DNA of 64,000 nt from Xenorhabdus eapokensis. GTDB taxonomy: Bacteria; Pseudomonadota; Gammaproteobacteria; Enterobacterales; Enterobacteriaceae. Shown in pieces: positions 1-7,917 of this stretch; within the stretch, counting starts at the first letter, position 1; each line of letters opens with the position of its first letter. The position numbers and the translations under genes were made by a program. The stretch spans positions 1 to 64,000 of the forward strand of contig NZ_MKGQ01000018.1 in the NCBI RefSeq assembly GCF_001908105.1, read 5' to 3'. Under the pieces are notes generated by a model. It was not told the origin of the DNA. It did not search any database and worked only from the letters and a program-made list of their open reading frames with translations.

Positions 1-163
1 CGGATAAGTGTTCAATCAGAGTCATAGGTCAGCAATGAGAAGGAAAATAAATCTCATTAGATCATGTCATTTGCCTTCATTCAAGAGGTGCTAAAAAAAG
101 TATGCTCGCGCCCTGGCCCCCAATATACCAAACACTTGTTAATGAAAAATTAGGAGTATCAAC
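1..163. other. Leader upstream of the phage ssDNA-binding gene
   Basis: No complete gene is present. Two short open frames running in from the left edge close at about base 27 and base 38; either could be the 3' end of the unseen phage replication gene. The stretch before base 164 carries a purine-rich ribosome site (TTAGGAG) about 8 bases before the first ATG. Confidence 0.4.
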
Positions 164-493
164 ATGTCCGTTTTAGAAAAAATTCCATTTTACATTGAAG
201 TCACATCGACTGATGTGAAAGTTGAACAAAAGACACGAACTAATAAGAACACGGGCGAAATTACTCCCTATTATACTCAGCGTGTTATTGCGCATATGGG
301 GCCACGTTCAATGTCAGAGACAGTTATCACATTGTCAGAGCCAAATCCGTTACCAGAGGGTAAATATCTTATTTCCGGTTCTAGTTTATATCCAGGTAAG
401 CCATTTGGTGATAATCCACCTCGCCTTGAATTTAATCAGTGGAATGTTTCTTATGTTCCGATGGAAACAGTTAAACACTTAATAAAGCTATAG
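164..493 (+). CDS. Filamentous phage ssDNA-binding protein (gpV-like)
   Basis: This is a 109-residue beta-rich protein with no signal peptide or membrane segment. It stands first in the structural operon, where filamentous phages encode the single-strand DNA-binding protein that coats new viral strands before they are exchanged for coat protein during export. Size and position fit that family, and the N-terminal part (FYIEVTSTDVKVEQKTRTNK) resembles the phage DNA-binding family. The ATG follows a TTAGGAG ribosome site at good spacing. The next gene begins 27 bases downstream, so the two are probably co-transcribed. Assignment rests on context plus overall resemblance; a DNA-binding residue cannot be pinpointed by eye. 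Confidence 0.75.
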   Translation: MSVLEKIPFYIEVTSTDVKVEQKTRTNKNTGEITPYYTQRVIAHMGPRSMSETVITLSEPNPLPEGKYLISGSSLYPGKPFGDNPPRLEFNQWNVSYVPMETVKHLIKL

Positions 494-520
494 GAGAATT
501 CTATTTAATAAGGGCTAGAA

Positions 521-721
521 ATGTCCTCTTTAACAGGTTCTATTTGTGATGTGTCTAATAATTGTCAAAAAATATTATTGGACATATCTAATCAAATTCC
601 AATTTCTTACGATTATCCTTATTTGGGTAAAGTCTGGGGGTTGGCATTTAGTTCAGTAATGATGTTATATCTTTTTTCTTTTGGTTTGGGTCAAATAATT
701 CGCATGGTAAAACATGCTTAA
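521..721 (+). CDS. Small phage coat/membrane protein (gpVII/gpIX-like position)
   Basis: A 66-residue protein with one hydrophobic segment near residues 40-60 (GLAFSSVMMLYLFSFGLG) and a short basic tail. In Ff phages the genes between gpV and the major coat encode minor capsid-tip proteins that start and end virion extrusion. This protein is longer than Ff pVII or pIX (about 33 residues) but matches the equivalent gene in CTX-like and other enterobacterial inoviruses. Two cysteines lie near residues 9 and 15 in the N-terminal part. Function is inferred from position and topology. Confidence 0.6.
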   Translation: MSSLTGSICDVSNNCQKILLDISNQIPISYDYPYLGKVWGLAFSSVMMLYLFSFGLGQIIRMVKHA

Positions 722-737
722 TAAAGGAAATTCAAGG

Positions 738-980
738 ATGTCTATAAAATCTTTTTGTAAAAAAGTAGCGTTAGGTGCAACTTTGACTGTTTCTTCTGTC
801 TTTGCTTTTGCGGATGATGCAGTTAGCAAAGCGGGGGATGTGGATTTAACTGCGCTGACTAATAATATTAGTTTTTCGGGTGTACTTGTTGCATTAATGG
901 CAGTTGCGGGATCTATTATTACTTTGTATGCGGGTTTTGCGGGGATCAGGTGGGTCTTGAGAACGGTTAAAGGCGCTTAA
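738..980 (+). CDS. Major coat protein precursor (pVIII-like)
   Basis: The 80-residue precursor has a Sec signal peptide ending at FAFA and a mature chain of about 55 residues. The mature chain has an acidic amphipathic N-terminus (DDAVSKAGDVD), one membrane helix (GVLVALMAVAGSIITLYAGF) and a basic C-terminus (RWVLRTVKGA). That is the classic layout of the filamentous virion's main capsid subunit, where basic residues contact the DNA. The ATG at 738 is chosen over an in-frame ATG at 714 because only the later start gives a normal signal peptide and it follows an AAGGAAATTCAAGG ribosome site. A hairpin terminator follows immediately, as after gene VIII of Ff phages. Confidence 0.85.
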   Translation: MSIKSFCKKVALGATLTVSSVFAFADDAVSKAGDVDLTALTNNISFSGVLVALMAVAGSIITLYAGFAGIRWVLRTVKGA

Positions 981-1000
981 TTAAAATCATTTTATTAGGT

Positions 1001-1022
1001 AAGGGGTGAAAACTCCTTTTTT
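1001..1022 (+). terminator. Intrinsic terminator after the major coat gene
   Basis: The stem AAGGGGT / ACTCCTT (7 pairs, one G-U) closes on a GAAA tetraloop and is followed by four more T residues. In Ff phages a terminator directly after gene VIII makes the major coat mRNA the most abundant and sets the lower level of pIII and downstream proteins; the same logic is inferred here. Confidence 0.8.
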
Positions 1023-1026
1023 ATTT

Positions 1027-1110
1027 ATGAATGCTGACTTATTAACGCTGGTTGTGTTTATTTGGGGGCTGTTATGCGCATGGGCTGTCATTCAAGGATT
1101 CAAAGGCTAA
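1027..1110 (+). CDS. Putative 27-residue phage membrane peptide
   Basis: The open frame ATG-AAT-GCT ... GGC-TAA encodes MNADLLTLVVFIWGLLCAWA followed by VIQGFKG. That is a single hydrophobic helix with a short acidic start and a basic end, close in size to Ff pVII and pIX. It lies just after the coat-gene terminator and overlaps the first 37 bases of the pIII-like gene in another frame, which suggests translational coupling. The ribosome site is poor: the nearest purine tract, AAGGGG, is inside the terminator about 20 bases away. Too small for most gene finders. Assignment is by composition and position only. Confidence 0.45.
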   Translation: MNADLLTLVVFIWGLLCAWAVIQGFKG

Positions 1111-2876
1111 TAGTCTATTCATTTTGTTTTTTATTTTTATTTATTAGCTGGCCTTTTCAGGTTAAGGCTAATCCTGCTTTGGCGGCGGGATTATTGGTGC
1201 GTGTTATTGCTCAGACTGCTGTTAAGAGAGGTGCTGCAAGTATGGCGGCTCGTCAAGCGGCAACAAAATATCCTCTTACAGAAATTGCTGTTCAACAAAC
1301 AATTAGAAAAGAAGCTGAAGCAACGGCGTTGGCGATGTCTCGCGTTGCTTCTTCAAGGGCGGCATCAGTTCCTGCGCGTTCGGCTTTGCGTTCGGCAGGG
1401 CAGGTTACTTGGGCGGGTGTGACGGTAGCTCAGGGTATTATGACAACATCAGAGCTTATTGGTGCTTTCCATTCTGGTGATTTGGCGGTTTCTACTGATG
1501 GTGTTTCATTGGGAAATGGTAAATATGAGGTTAGGGTAGGGGGGCGCACTCAGATTGTGGATTTTGAACCATCTGACGATCAACCTGTTATTCTTTATGG
1601 TGATTCTATTGGGGGTGATACGGGTGTTGTTGTTACGCTGTCACGCCCTGTTGTGGTGAGTGGTTATTTTCTTAATGGTGATGGTTTGAATTCCTATGTA
1701 CCTTTAGAGCTTCCGTTTGGGGTCTTTAAATCAATGTCTTTTGATAATAATAAAGTGACCTATAGTTTTGATGTTCGTGATGATTCAGGTGATTATTATT
1801 TTATTGAAGATGATAAAGATTCTTCAATTCAGAATGCGATGATTTATGCGTTAGTGAAAGAATTTGAGCGTCAATATAAACCCGTTATTTATGATGCTAA
1901 GGGCGATAATGGGACTTTTAAATATGTTGCTACATCTTACAGTTTAGATATTCTTGATTTTATTCCTAAAGCTGATAGTCCATTTCCTTCTTATCCTGGT
2001 ATATATGAAGAAATTGGAGGTGCTAATACTGCTTATAGTGCTACTATTCCAGCAATTCTTCATGTAAAAACATTAAAAAGCGATTTCTCCCCTTGTAGTT
2101 ACGTTGATTTAGCAACGACAAAAAATACAGAAAGTAAATATATGTGCGTCCCTTCGACTGACAATGATTATATTATTAATGATAAAAAAATAAGTAATGT
2201 AATTCGTTTGAGTTTAAATGCTGATTATAAAGGAAGTTATTTCAAAAATAAGAATAAATTAAATTCCGTTAAATCTGTTTCTTCTTCTGAACTTGCTAAT
2301 ATTCTTGGTGATGAACCGTTAGATAATTCAATTATTGCTGATTTGATTACTGACTTATTACACGATGCAGCTTTACAAGATGGTTATCAGGGTATTCCTG
2401 TTTCTGATGGTGATTACATTTCAGAATCAGAGATAGCTGATGTTTTGAAAACGTTGGGTAAAGATAAATTAACAGCGCGTGATTTATTTTCACCGTATCA
2501 AAATATTGAGATAGACCAATCAACTAATGAAACAACCATTAATAATGGCGGAGGTAAAACCGATGTTAATGTTGATGCTAAGGTTGATTTAGGTGAAGAC
2601 CCTAATATTAAATCACCAGATTTAGAAGAGCCGCCCACAGGAAGAGATATCATAGATCCAATTAAAAATAGTATGCCTTTTCTTTCCGATTTTAAATTAT
2701 CGGGTAGAAATGCAACTTGCCCTACAGTTAACGACCATTTTTCATTGATGGGGTATGAGTTTAATTTAGTGATTGAAAATCATTGTCCGCTTATTGAAAA
2801 AAATAGGAATTTCATCGAGCTTATTGCGTCTTTAATTTGGGCTTTAGTTGCTTTACGTGTGCTTTTAAGTTCTTAA
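1074..2876 (+). CDS. pIII-like phage adsorption protein
   Basis: About 600 residues with a Sec signal peptide (hydrophobic core LIVYSFCFLFLFISW, cleavage near QVKA), an alanine/arginine-rich segment, a long variable middle, and a C-terminal membrane anchor (ELIASLIWALVALRVLLSS). Inovirus adsorption proteins sit between the major coat gene and the pVI gene, bind the host receptor through variable N-terminal domains, and anchor in the virion tip by the C-terminal helix. A cysteine pair near the end (ATCPTVND, NHCPLIEK) resembles the disulphide region of related proteins. The ATG at 1074 is preceded by GGGGG at six bases; a TTG at 1062 is an alternative. The receptor-binding part cannot be assigned to a known domain by eye. 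Confidence 0.75.
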   Translation: MRMGCHSRIQRLIVYSFCFLFLFISWPFQVKANPALAAGLLVRVIAQTAVKRGAASMAARQAATKYPLTEIAVQQTIRKEAEATALAMSRVASSRAASVPARSALRSAGQVTWAGVTVAQGIMTTSELIGAFHSGDLAVSTDGVSLGNGKYEVRVGGRTQIVDFEPSDDQPVILYGDSIGGDTGVVVTLSRPVVVSGYFLNGDGLNSYVPLELPFGVFKSMSFDNNKVTYSFDVRDDSGDYYFIEDDKDSSIQNAMIYALVKEFERQYKPVIYDAKGDNGTFKYVATSYSLDILDFIPKADSPFPSYPGIYEEIGGANTAYSATIPAILHVKTLKSDFSPCSYVDLATTKNTESKYMCVPSTDNDYIINDKKISNVIRLSLNADYKGSYFKNKNKLNSVKSVSSSELANILGDEPLDNSIIADLITDLLHDAALQDGYQGIPVSDGDYISESEIADVLKTLGKDKLTARDLFSPYQNIEIDQSTNETTINNGGGKTDVNVDAKVDLGEDPNIKSPDLEEPPTGRDIIDPIKNSMPFLSDFKLSGRNATCPTVNDHFSLMGYEFNLVIENHCPLIEKNRNFIELIASLIWALVALRVLLSS

Positions 2877-2885
2877 GGGGGGTTT

Positions 2886-3173
2886 ATGTACGGTATTTTA
2901 CTTTCTGCCCTGAATGCAATTCTTGGATATGTCCTTCGTACTGTTGTTATCAAGTTTATTGTTTTTGGTGCGTTGTATCTTGTCGTTAAAGAATTGATGT
3001 CTGTTGTAGTGGAACTGCTGCCTAAAAGTACGAACATTCAATCTTTGTTTGATTTGCTTCCTGATTCATCTTGGTACTTTATCAATTTATTTCAAGGTAC
3101 TTTGGGCGTGAGCTTGGTGGTTACGGCTTGGTTTACGCGTTTCATCATTCGCAGAATTCCAATTATCGGGTAA
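2886..3173 (+). CDS. pVI-like minor coat protein (DUF2523 type)
   Basis: A 95-residue hydrophobic protein with three likely membrane segments (residues about 5-22, 23-45, 70-88). Start follows AAGGGGGG at the end of the pIII-like gene, nine bases after its stop. Its place between pIII and pI/Zot is that of gene VI (ace in CTXphi), whose product joins pIII at the virion end and helps release the particle from the membrane. Confidence 0.75.
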   Translation: MYGILLSALNAILGYVLRTVVIKFIVFGALYLVVKELMSVVVELLPKSTNIQSLFDLLPDSSWYFINLFQGTLGVSLVVTAWFTRFIIRRIPIIG

Positions 3174-3178
3174 CTATC

Positions 3179-4291
3179 ATGTCTATAACAGCTTACTTTG
3201 GCGTTCCCGGTTCTGGTAAAAGTCATGAATGTGTTAAAAGTGTTATTCTTCCGGCCTATATGAGAGGTCGTCGGATTGTGACCAATATTGATGGTATCAA
3301 TCCTGATGCTATTCGTGAGTACGCTGAAAAACTCTCTAAGGGTAAAGAGATTAAGTTGGGTGAAATTGTCTCTGTGAGTGATGAGAGGGTTATGCAGGCT
3401 GGTTTTTTCCCTTATAAACGAAATGATCAAGAAGGGTACGACTGTAATGATTCTTTTTGTAAGTCTGGCGATTTAATTTGTCTTGATGAGGTTTGGCGTT
3501 TTTGGTCTTCGGATAAATGTTTAACATTGGAACATCGTTCTTTTGTTGCTGAACATCGCCATTTTACTGATTCTGATAGTGGTTTGTGTTGTGATCTTGT
3601 GTTGATGAATCAGCACCCTGATACGATAGCGAGATTCATAAAAACGCGGATTGAAACATCTTTTAAGATGACAAAATTAGTGATGATTGGTGCTAAAAGT
3701 CGCTATCGTGTCGATGTCTATAATGGCATAAAATTGAATAAATCTAATCGTACTACGTATTATCAGAATAAGTATGATAAGAACATCTTCAAACTTTACC
3801 ATTCTTACAACGGAGGCAAGGGCAGTGAAGCAACTGTTGATTCTCGTCAAAATATTTTTTCTCAAACTAAATTATGGGTATTTTTATTTGGGTATTTATT
3901 CTTGTTTAGCGGTTGCGGCTATCTCGTCTACAAATACTTTAACCCTAGTATTGACAATAGTTCTGTCGTGGGTGGCTTTGGTAGTGACTCTGGTATGGAT
4001 GCATCTCACGTACAATCTGATGGGCGAAATGTCGGAAACAATTCGTTTTCAGGAAACAGAAATCAAGGAACTCAAGGAGCAGCAAGAGAAAAAATAGCAG
4101 ATCCTCCTATTTCTTCAAAGTGGCGTATTTCCGGTTTTTTAAGTATGGATAATTATAATTACGTCACTTTGGTTAATTCTTCCGGTGATATCAGACTGGT
4201 TAATAAAACTGAATTTCATGGTAAAGGTATCATGATGTTCGGCTTTGTTGATGGGGAAAAGGTGACTTATTTTAGTGGTGTATCAAAATGA
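3179..4291 (+). CDS. zot: Phage assembly ATPase pI / Zot family
   Basis: A 370-residue protein with Walker A GVPGSGKS at residues 8-15, Walker B LICLDE near residue 105, and one membrane segment near residues 230-250 (LWVFLFGYLFLFSGCGYLVY), leaving a C-terminal periplasmic part. This is the inner-membrane morphogenesis ATPase (pI in Ff, Zot in CTXphi) that drives strand export and contacts the pIV secretin. The ATG at 3179 is used because it places the P-loop at the N-terminus; the frame stays open further upstream but overlaps the pVI gene. It overlaps the secretin gene by four bases (ATGA). Despite the name, nothing here supports a toxin role. Confidence 0.9.
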   Translation: MSITAYFGVPGSGKSHECVKSVILPAYMRGRRIVTNIDGINPDAIREYAEKLSKGKEIKLGEIVSVSDERVMQAGFFPYKRNDQEGYDCNDSFCKSGDLICLDEVWRFWSSDKCLTLEHRSFVAEHRHFTDSDSGLCCDLVLMNQHPDTIARFIKTRIETSFKMTKLVMIGAKSRYRVDVYNGIKLNKSNRTTYYQNKYDKNIFKLYHSYNGGKGSEATVDSRQNIFSQTKLWVFLFGYLFLFSGCGYLVYKYFNPSIDNSSVVGGFGSDSGMDASHVQSDGRNVGNNSFSGNRNQGTQGAAREKIADPPISSKWRISGFLSMDNYNYVTLVNSSGDIRLVNKTEFHGKGIMMFGFVDGEKVTYFSGVSK

Positions 4292-5511
4292 AAAAAATAC
4301 TTTCTATTATTTTATTGTCTTTTATTCCTTATTTTTCGTTTGCGAAAGGTGTTAATTTTTCTCTGGATGGTGTTTCTATTCCTAAATCTGTTAATTTTAT
4401 TTACGGTCAGGTTTTTAAAAAACCATTTATGATTTCACCGGAAGTCATTATTGATGAAAGATTAGTGTCATTTCATATCACGCCAGACCTTGATGAAAAA
4501 GAATTTTTTGTTCGTTACCTTAATAATATGGGGATTGGGGTAATGAAAAAGAACGGAGTGGATTATATTTATAAGTTGAAAGTTGTTGAACCGGTGATTC
4601 CTCAATATACCTTTGTCTATAAGCCTCAATATCGTTCTGTGGGTTACTTAACGTCTGTTTTGTCTAGTGTTGTTCAGGGTAGATTTGGTCATGGTGGTTC
4701 GATGTCTACCTATGTGGGCGGATCTAAAGCTCCTAATCATTCCTCTGGCGCGAATTCCTTTAGTTCTTCGGGTGATATGTTGGTTTTTTATGGCACTAAA
4801 GCGGATATTTCACGGATAGAGCAGGTTTTGCCTTCTATTGATACAGTGTCTGACGAGGTTTATGTAGGTGGTTATGTTTATCAGGTTCAGACAACGGAGC
4901 GTAACGGTTCAGGTTTGGCATTGGCGGCTAAATTACTGAGTCAGCGCTTTTCTATTCAGATTGGCGGCAATGGTTCAGGGATCGGTATGGACAATTTTAT
5001 CAAGTTTTCTTCTGGCAATATAAATGCGTTGGTTGAGATGTTTAATACTGATTCTCGTTTTACCGTGGTAAGTTCGCCATCTCTTCGGGCGCGTTCTGGT
5101 ACATCGGCTTCTTTCTCTGTGGGTGAAGATGTTCCGGTTCTGGGGAATGTCAGTTTTTCCGGTGATAGGCCTATTCAGTCAGTTGAATATCGTTCTTCTG
5201 GTGTGATTTTTAACGTTATTCCGGAAGTAAGACAAAATGTGATTGATTTGTCTATCAGTCAGGAATTGTCTAATTTTGCAAAAACGCATACAGGTGTTGA
5301 TAACTCACCGACTTTGATTAAACGTAATATTCAAACATCTGTTTCTGTGAATGATGGTGACATTGTTTTGATTGGCGGATTGGCTGATAATAAAGATACG
5401 GATGCGAATACTGGATTATCATTCATGCCGTCTTGGTTCTCTAGTAGCAGCAAAGAGAAAACAAAAACCGATATTGTTATCATTTTGCAAGCGAAAAAGA
5501 TGAAACGTTAG
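4288..5511 (+). CDS. Phage outer-membrane secretin pIV-like
   Basis: A 407-residue protein with a clear signal peptide (MKKILSIILLSFIPYFSFA), N-terminal secretin N0/N1-type domains, a Gly/Ser-rich stretch near residues 130-155, and a C-terminal secretin domain with the family signature region (SVSVNDGDIVLIGGLAD). It forms the outer-membrane channel for phage extrusion, working with pI/Zot. Some inoviruses borrow a host secretin; this one carries its own, as Ff phages do. The stop codon lies inside the left arm of the hairpin at 5506-5552. Confidence 0.9.
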   Translation: MKKILSIILLSFIPYFSFAKGVNFSLDGVSIPKSVNFIYGQVFKKPFMISPEVIIDERLVSFHITPDLDEKEFFVRYLNNMGIGVMKKNGVDYIYKLKVVEPVIPQYTFVYKPQYRSVGYLTSVLSSVVQGRFGHGGSMSTYVGGSKAPNHSSGANSFSSSGDMLVFYGTKADISRIEQVLPSIDTVSDEVYVGGYVYQVQTTERNGSGLALAAKLLSQRFSIQIGGNGSGIGMDNFIKFSSGNINALVEMFNTDSRFTVVSSPSLRARSGTSASFSVGEDVPVLGNVSFSGDRPIQSVEYRSSGVIFNVIPEVRQNVIDLSISQELSNFAKTHTGVDNSPTLIKRNIQTSVSVNDGDIVLIGGLADNKDTDANTGLSFMPSWFSSSSKEKTKTDIVIILQAKKMKR

Positions 5512-5552
5512 GATTCGCCCCCGCAGCGGTGCGAGGAGGCGGAATCCTAACG
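5506..5552 (+). other. Long hairpin after the secretin gene: packaging-signal candidate and/or terminator
   Basis: Perfect 11-bp arms CGTTAGGATTC and GAATCCTAACG enclose a GC-rich centre that can extend the stem. In f1/M13 the packaging signal is a long imperfect hairpin lying directly after gene IV, exactly this position. A downstream CATCTTTTTAC also allows a terminator role. Structure is seen; the role is inferred from position. Confidence 0.55.
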
Positions 5553-5717
5553 GATCATCTTTTTACTGAATACGGATAGAAACAGGGTGAGTGATTGATG
5601 TTTCCAGCTAAATATCGATTATAATTTGAAGAAGAATAGGGGATAAATATGAGACAAATTATAGGATATGAGCAACTTGATATTTTCTAGGTGATTAATT
5701 ACTTAGAGGGTATCTTT

Positions 5718-5966
5718 ATGTCTGTGAAGAGTCAGGGTCGTGACCGTCTTCCTAATGGAAGATTAAAATCTTATCGTCGGGTAGGAAGGCGTTTTGCCAG
5801 TTGTAAAAAATGGTTTGATAAATCTCCGTCTTGGTATCGCAATCTGATGATGACCAGACCAGAACGGCGGGAAGTGAAACTGCTTTTGTCTAAGGTACTA
5901 AACGGTAGCGATCCTGATGGAATGATATTTCCGATACATAATAAACCTTATGTATGGTTTTATTGA
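5718..5966 (+). CDS. Hypothetical small basic phage protein
   Basis: An 82-residue protein rich in Arg and Lys (RDRLPNGRLKSYRRVGRRFA; KKWFDKSPSWYR). No signal peptide or membrane segment and no family recognised. The ATG at 5718 has a GAGGG ribosome site; the in-frame TTG further up has none. It lies between the secretin gene and the complementary-strand origin, where other inoviruses carry small replication or regulatory genes. Basic composition hints at nucleic-acid binding, but that is only inference. Confidence 0.6.
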   Translation: MSVKSQGRDRLPNGRLKSYRRVGRRFASCKKWFDKSPSWYRNLMMTRPERREVKLLLSKVLNGSDPDGMIFPIHNKPYVWFY

Positions 5967-6008
5967 TTTTTTAAAAAGTTAAACCTAAAAATCATTATTA
6001 AAATCGTC

Positions 6009-6120
6009 AAGTATTAAATCGTGGGGCCCCTTTAGGGTTCCGATTTAATACTTGTACGACACTCGGATAAAAACACTTGGGATAAGTGGTTGTGGGCACG
6101 TAGTGATCACAATCACTTAT
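6009..6120. other. f1/M13-like complementary (minus) strand origin
   Basis: Two consecutive hairpins. The first (6009-6053) has perfect 13-bp arms AAGTATTAAATCG / CGATTTAATACTT; the second (6082-6120) has arms ATAAGTG..TTGTG / CACAA..CACTTAT. The first contains CCTTTAGGGTTCCGATTTA, identical to the hairpin of the f1/M13 complementary-strand origin as I recall that sequence, and the loop of the second contains CACGTAGTG, also present in f1. The spacer (ACGACACTCG, then an A-rich run and ACTTGGG) tracks the f1 sequence as well. In f1 this pair is recognised by host RNA polymerase to prime second-strand synthesis. Confidence 0.85.
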
Positions 6121-6131
6121 TAGACCATTAT

Positions 6132-7067
6132 CTATAAAGGAAGGTCTAGGTTTTTGCTAATTTTAGATTTTAATTTAATTTCCTCTTTAAATACTAATTC
6201 AAGTTCACATTGTGGGTCAGTATTATATCTTTTTTTGAAAAGGGAATTGAATTGTTCTTTATTGTCAGATATTTTCATTAATGTTGTAACCTCCGTTATC
6301 TGTTTTTTTAAATGTTCCCTTCCTATTTCTGGTGTTAATATTTGATGGAATCTATGTTTATAGTTTCCATTTTCTGTTTTTGGTGTATTATCTTTTAATG
6401 CATTAAAAACACCATCAGGGAGGATTTCATATATATATTTATTTGTTAGCTTACCTATGAATTTGGGTTTTTTCTTAATATTATTAGATGTATATGGATA
6501 GTTCCAAAGCCTAAATATTTCTTTGTAAAATTCATCCGTAAACGTTAATTGCCATTTTAATATTTCATCAGATACATATGCTTGTAATATTTTTTGAAGT
6601 TCATCTCTTTCCCTGTCATATTGATATCCTGTTGCTTCATCAATTAAAGATATAATACCTACTTTAGCAAATGATCTTATTAACATTTCACATTGTTCAG
6701 CGATTATTGATTGTCTAGCGGATAGAGTGATTTCTTTTCTTGCTTGCATGAATGAATCACAAAGATCAACTAAAATGCTAGCTTCATATCCGTTAATCTT
6801 TTTTTCGCCTTCATAGCATATTATTGGTTCATAGTGTGTTTCAGATTTATCCTTATAAATGAATGGGGCAAGTGACTTTTGGTTCAGATATCGTTGTAAT
6901 CTATCTCCTGAGACTTGGTAACTTGTTTCCTCATCAACAAGTTTTAGGGCTTTTTGCATTTCTCTTCCAGAGAGTATTCGTGTACCATCTTTCAATACGT
7001 AACAGGATATGTTAAATCCTGCTAGATCTAATGAACCTTTGTACTGTATTTTTCTTGAGCTATTCAT
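6132..7067 (-). CDS. P63C domain-containing protein
   Basis: A 311-residue soluble protein whose C-terminal half carries the P63C signature: IDEATGYQYDRERDELQKIL, then TFTDEFYKEIFRLWN, then KPKFIGKLTNKYIYEILPDG, then HRFHQILTPEIGREHL and MKISDNKEQF. P63C proteins occur in phages and mobile elements; their biochemical role is not established. The N-terminal part (ISCYVLKDGTRILSGREMQKA) resembles the short DNA-contact domains of phage antirepressor-like proteins. The ATG at 7067 follows AGAAGGA, better supported than the ATG at 7091. It is transcribed against the virion genes, between the replication origin and dif, so it is probably cargo or a control gene of the prophage. Its stop codon lies 12 bases from the origin hairpins. 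Confidence 0.8.
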   Translation of the reverse strand: MNSSRKIQYKGSLDLAGFNISCYVLKDGTRILSGREMQKALKLVDEETSYQVSGDRLQRYLNQKSLAPFIYKDKSETHYEPIICYEGEKKINGYEASILVDLCDSFMQARKEITLSARQSIIAEQCEMLIRSFAKVGIISLIDEATGYQYDRERDELQKILQAYVSDEILKWQLTFTDEFYKEIFRLWNYPYTSNNIKKKPKFIGKLTNKYIYEILPDGVFNALKDNTPKTENGNYKHRFHQILTPEIGREHLKKQITEVTTLMKISDNKEQFNSLFKKRYNTDPQCELELVFKEEIKLKSKISKNLDLPL

Positions 7068-7177
7068 TTCTTGTCCTTCTTTTGATTTCAAATTGTCACA
7101 TATAACCCCCGTACTGTACTACGGGGGTAGTCTAAGGTTATCTTCGGGCTTTCAGGTGAACCCGCCCAAATTAACGA

Positions 7178-7384
7178 TTATTTTCTGTTGGGATAAGGAT
7201 CTTTTACTGCATCACCTTGACCAGTTTCTATATTCCAGCCTCTGAGAGGATGAGGTTTATTTTTGAAGTTTGGGCAAGGTGGTAGAGAAGTTTTACTCTG
7301 ATTAGAGTATTTATATCCACAATCTGAACAAGTGTATGTGCCTGCTGATACATCACTACCATATGGCACTTTCGTTTTTTTCAT
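7178..7384 (-). CDS. Small zinc-ribbon protein
   Basis: A 68-residue protein containing TYTCSDCGYKYSNQSKTSLPPCPNF, that is a CxxC knuckle plus one further cysteine before a Pro-rich turn. This resembles the short zinc-ribbon proteins (YjzC-like) that begin with GTYxCxxCG. Only three cysteines are seen, so a fourth zinc ligand is not obvious. The ATG at 7384 has AGGAAAC upstream; an earlier in-frame ATG at 7414 does not look used. Lies in the leftward cargo block of the prophage; role unknown. Confidence 0.6.
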   Translation of the reverse strand: MKKTKVPYGSDVSAGTYTCSDCGYKYSNQSKTSLPPCPNFKNKPHPLRGWNIETGQGDAVKDPYPNRK

Positions 7385-7626
7385 GAAAAGTTTCCTAATT
7401 TTTAAGGCATCCACTATTGAATGCCTTAGGGGGTTATATGGCTTAATTTAGTATTTTTCAAGCAATTATGTGACAGAATTATGGGATCTAAGTCATATCC
7501 TAGCTTTTAATTATTTTTTAAAAATTTTCTGTAATCCTCATCATTTACTCATTCCAGAGCAGTAGTGTCTTTGATTGGCTCTTTAAATTCTATAGCCTCT
7601 AGTATTATCTTATTTATTTCAAATAG

Positions 7627-7857
7627 TTATCTTGAATCACGACTGTCTTTTTTCAAAATTAGGTGACCATCTTCATCAAGTGTGATCATGGACAGAATTT
7701 GTTCAATTGCGTAATGCACCAAATCAGCCTCGCTGTAAATTTTTTGCCGTCCGCTCATGATATTTTTCTTTGTTAAGAGGAATGCCTTTTCCTGTAAATC
7801 GATAGATTCTGATTTCTTCAACCTGATGGTAGTTTTCAATGTAGATGCATGACTCAT
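7627..7857 (-). CDS. Ribbon-helix-helix-like small protein, possible phage regulator
   Basis: 76 residues with a short beta strand (TTIRLKKSES) followed by two helices (IDLQEKAFLLTKKNIMSG; SEADLVHYAIEQILSMI), the pattern of ribbon-helix-helix repressors and antitoxins. No toxin gene is adjacent. It stands at the right end of the prophage, transcribed leftward, and a cluster of ACATGTT inverted repeats lies just upstream, compatible with autoregulation. Identification is by secondary-structure pattern only. Confidence 0.5.
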   Translation of the reverse strand: MSHASTLKTTIRLKKSESIDLQEKAFLLTKKNIMSGRQKIYSEADLVHYAIEQILSMITLDEDGHLILKKDSRDSR

Positions 7858-7917
7858 TAGCAGCCTCCGTTCACCATAATCTTTAATTCTATAAAATTTG
7901 TGTGCAAGTTGCCTACG

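Noticed and set aside
3092..3430. Minus-strand frame opposite zot
   Set aside because: Shadow of the strongly supported zot frame, with no ribosome site or domain.
3179..4291. Zot as a tight-junction toxin
   Set aside because: The gene has the Walker motifs, position and membrane topology of the phage assembly ATPase; nothing in the sequence supports a toxin role.
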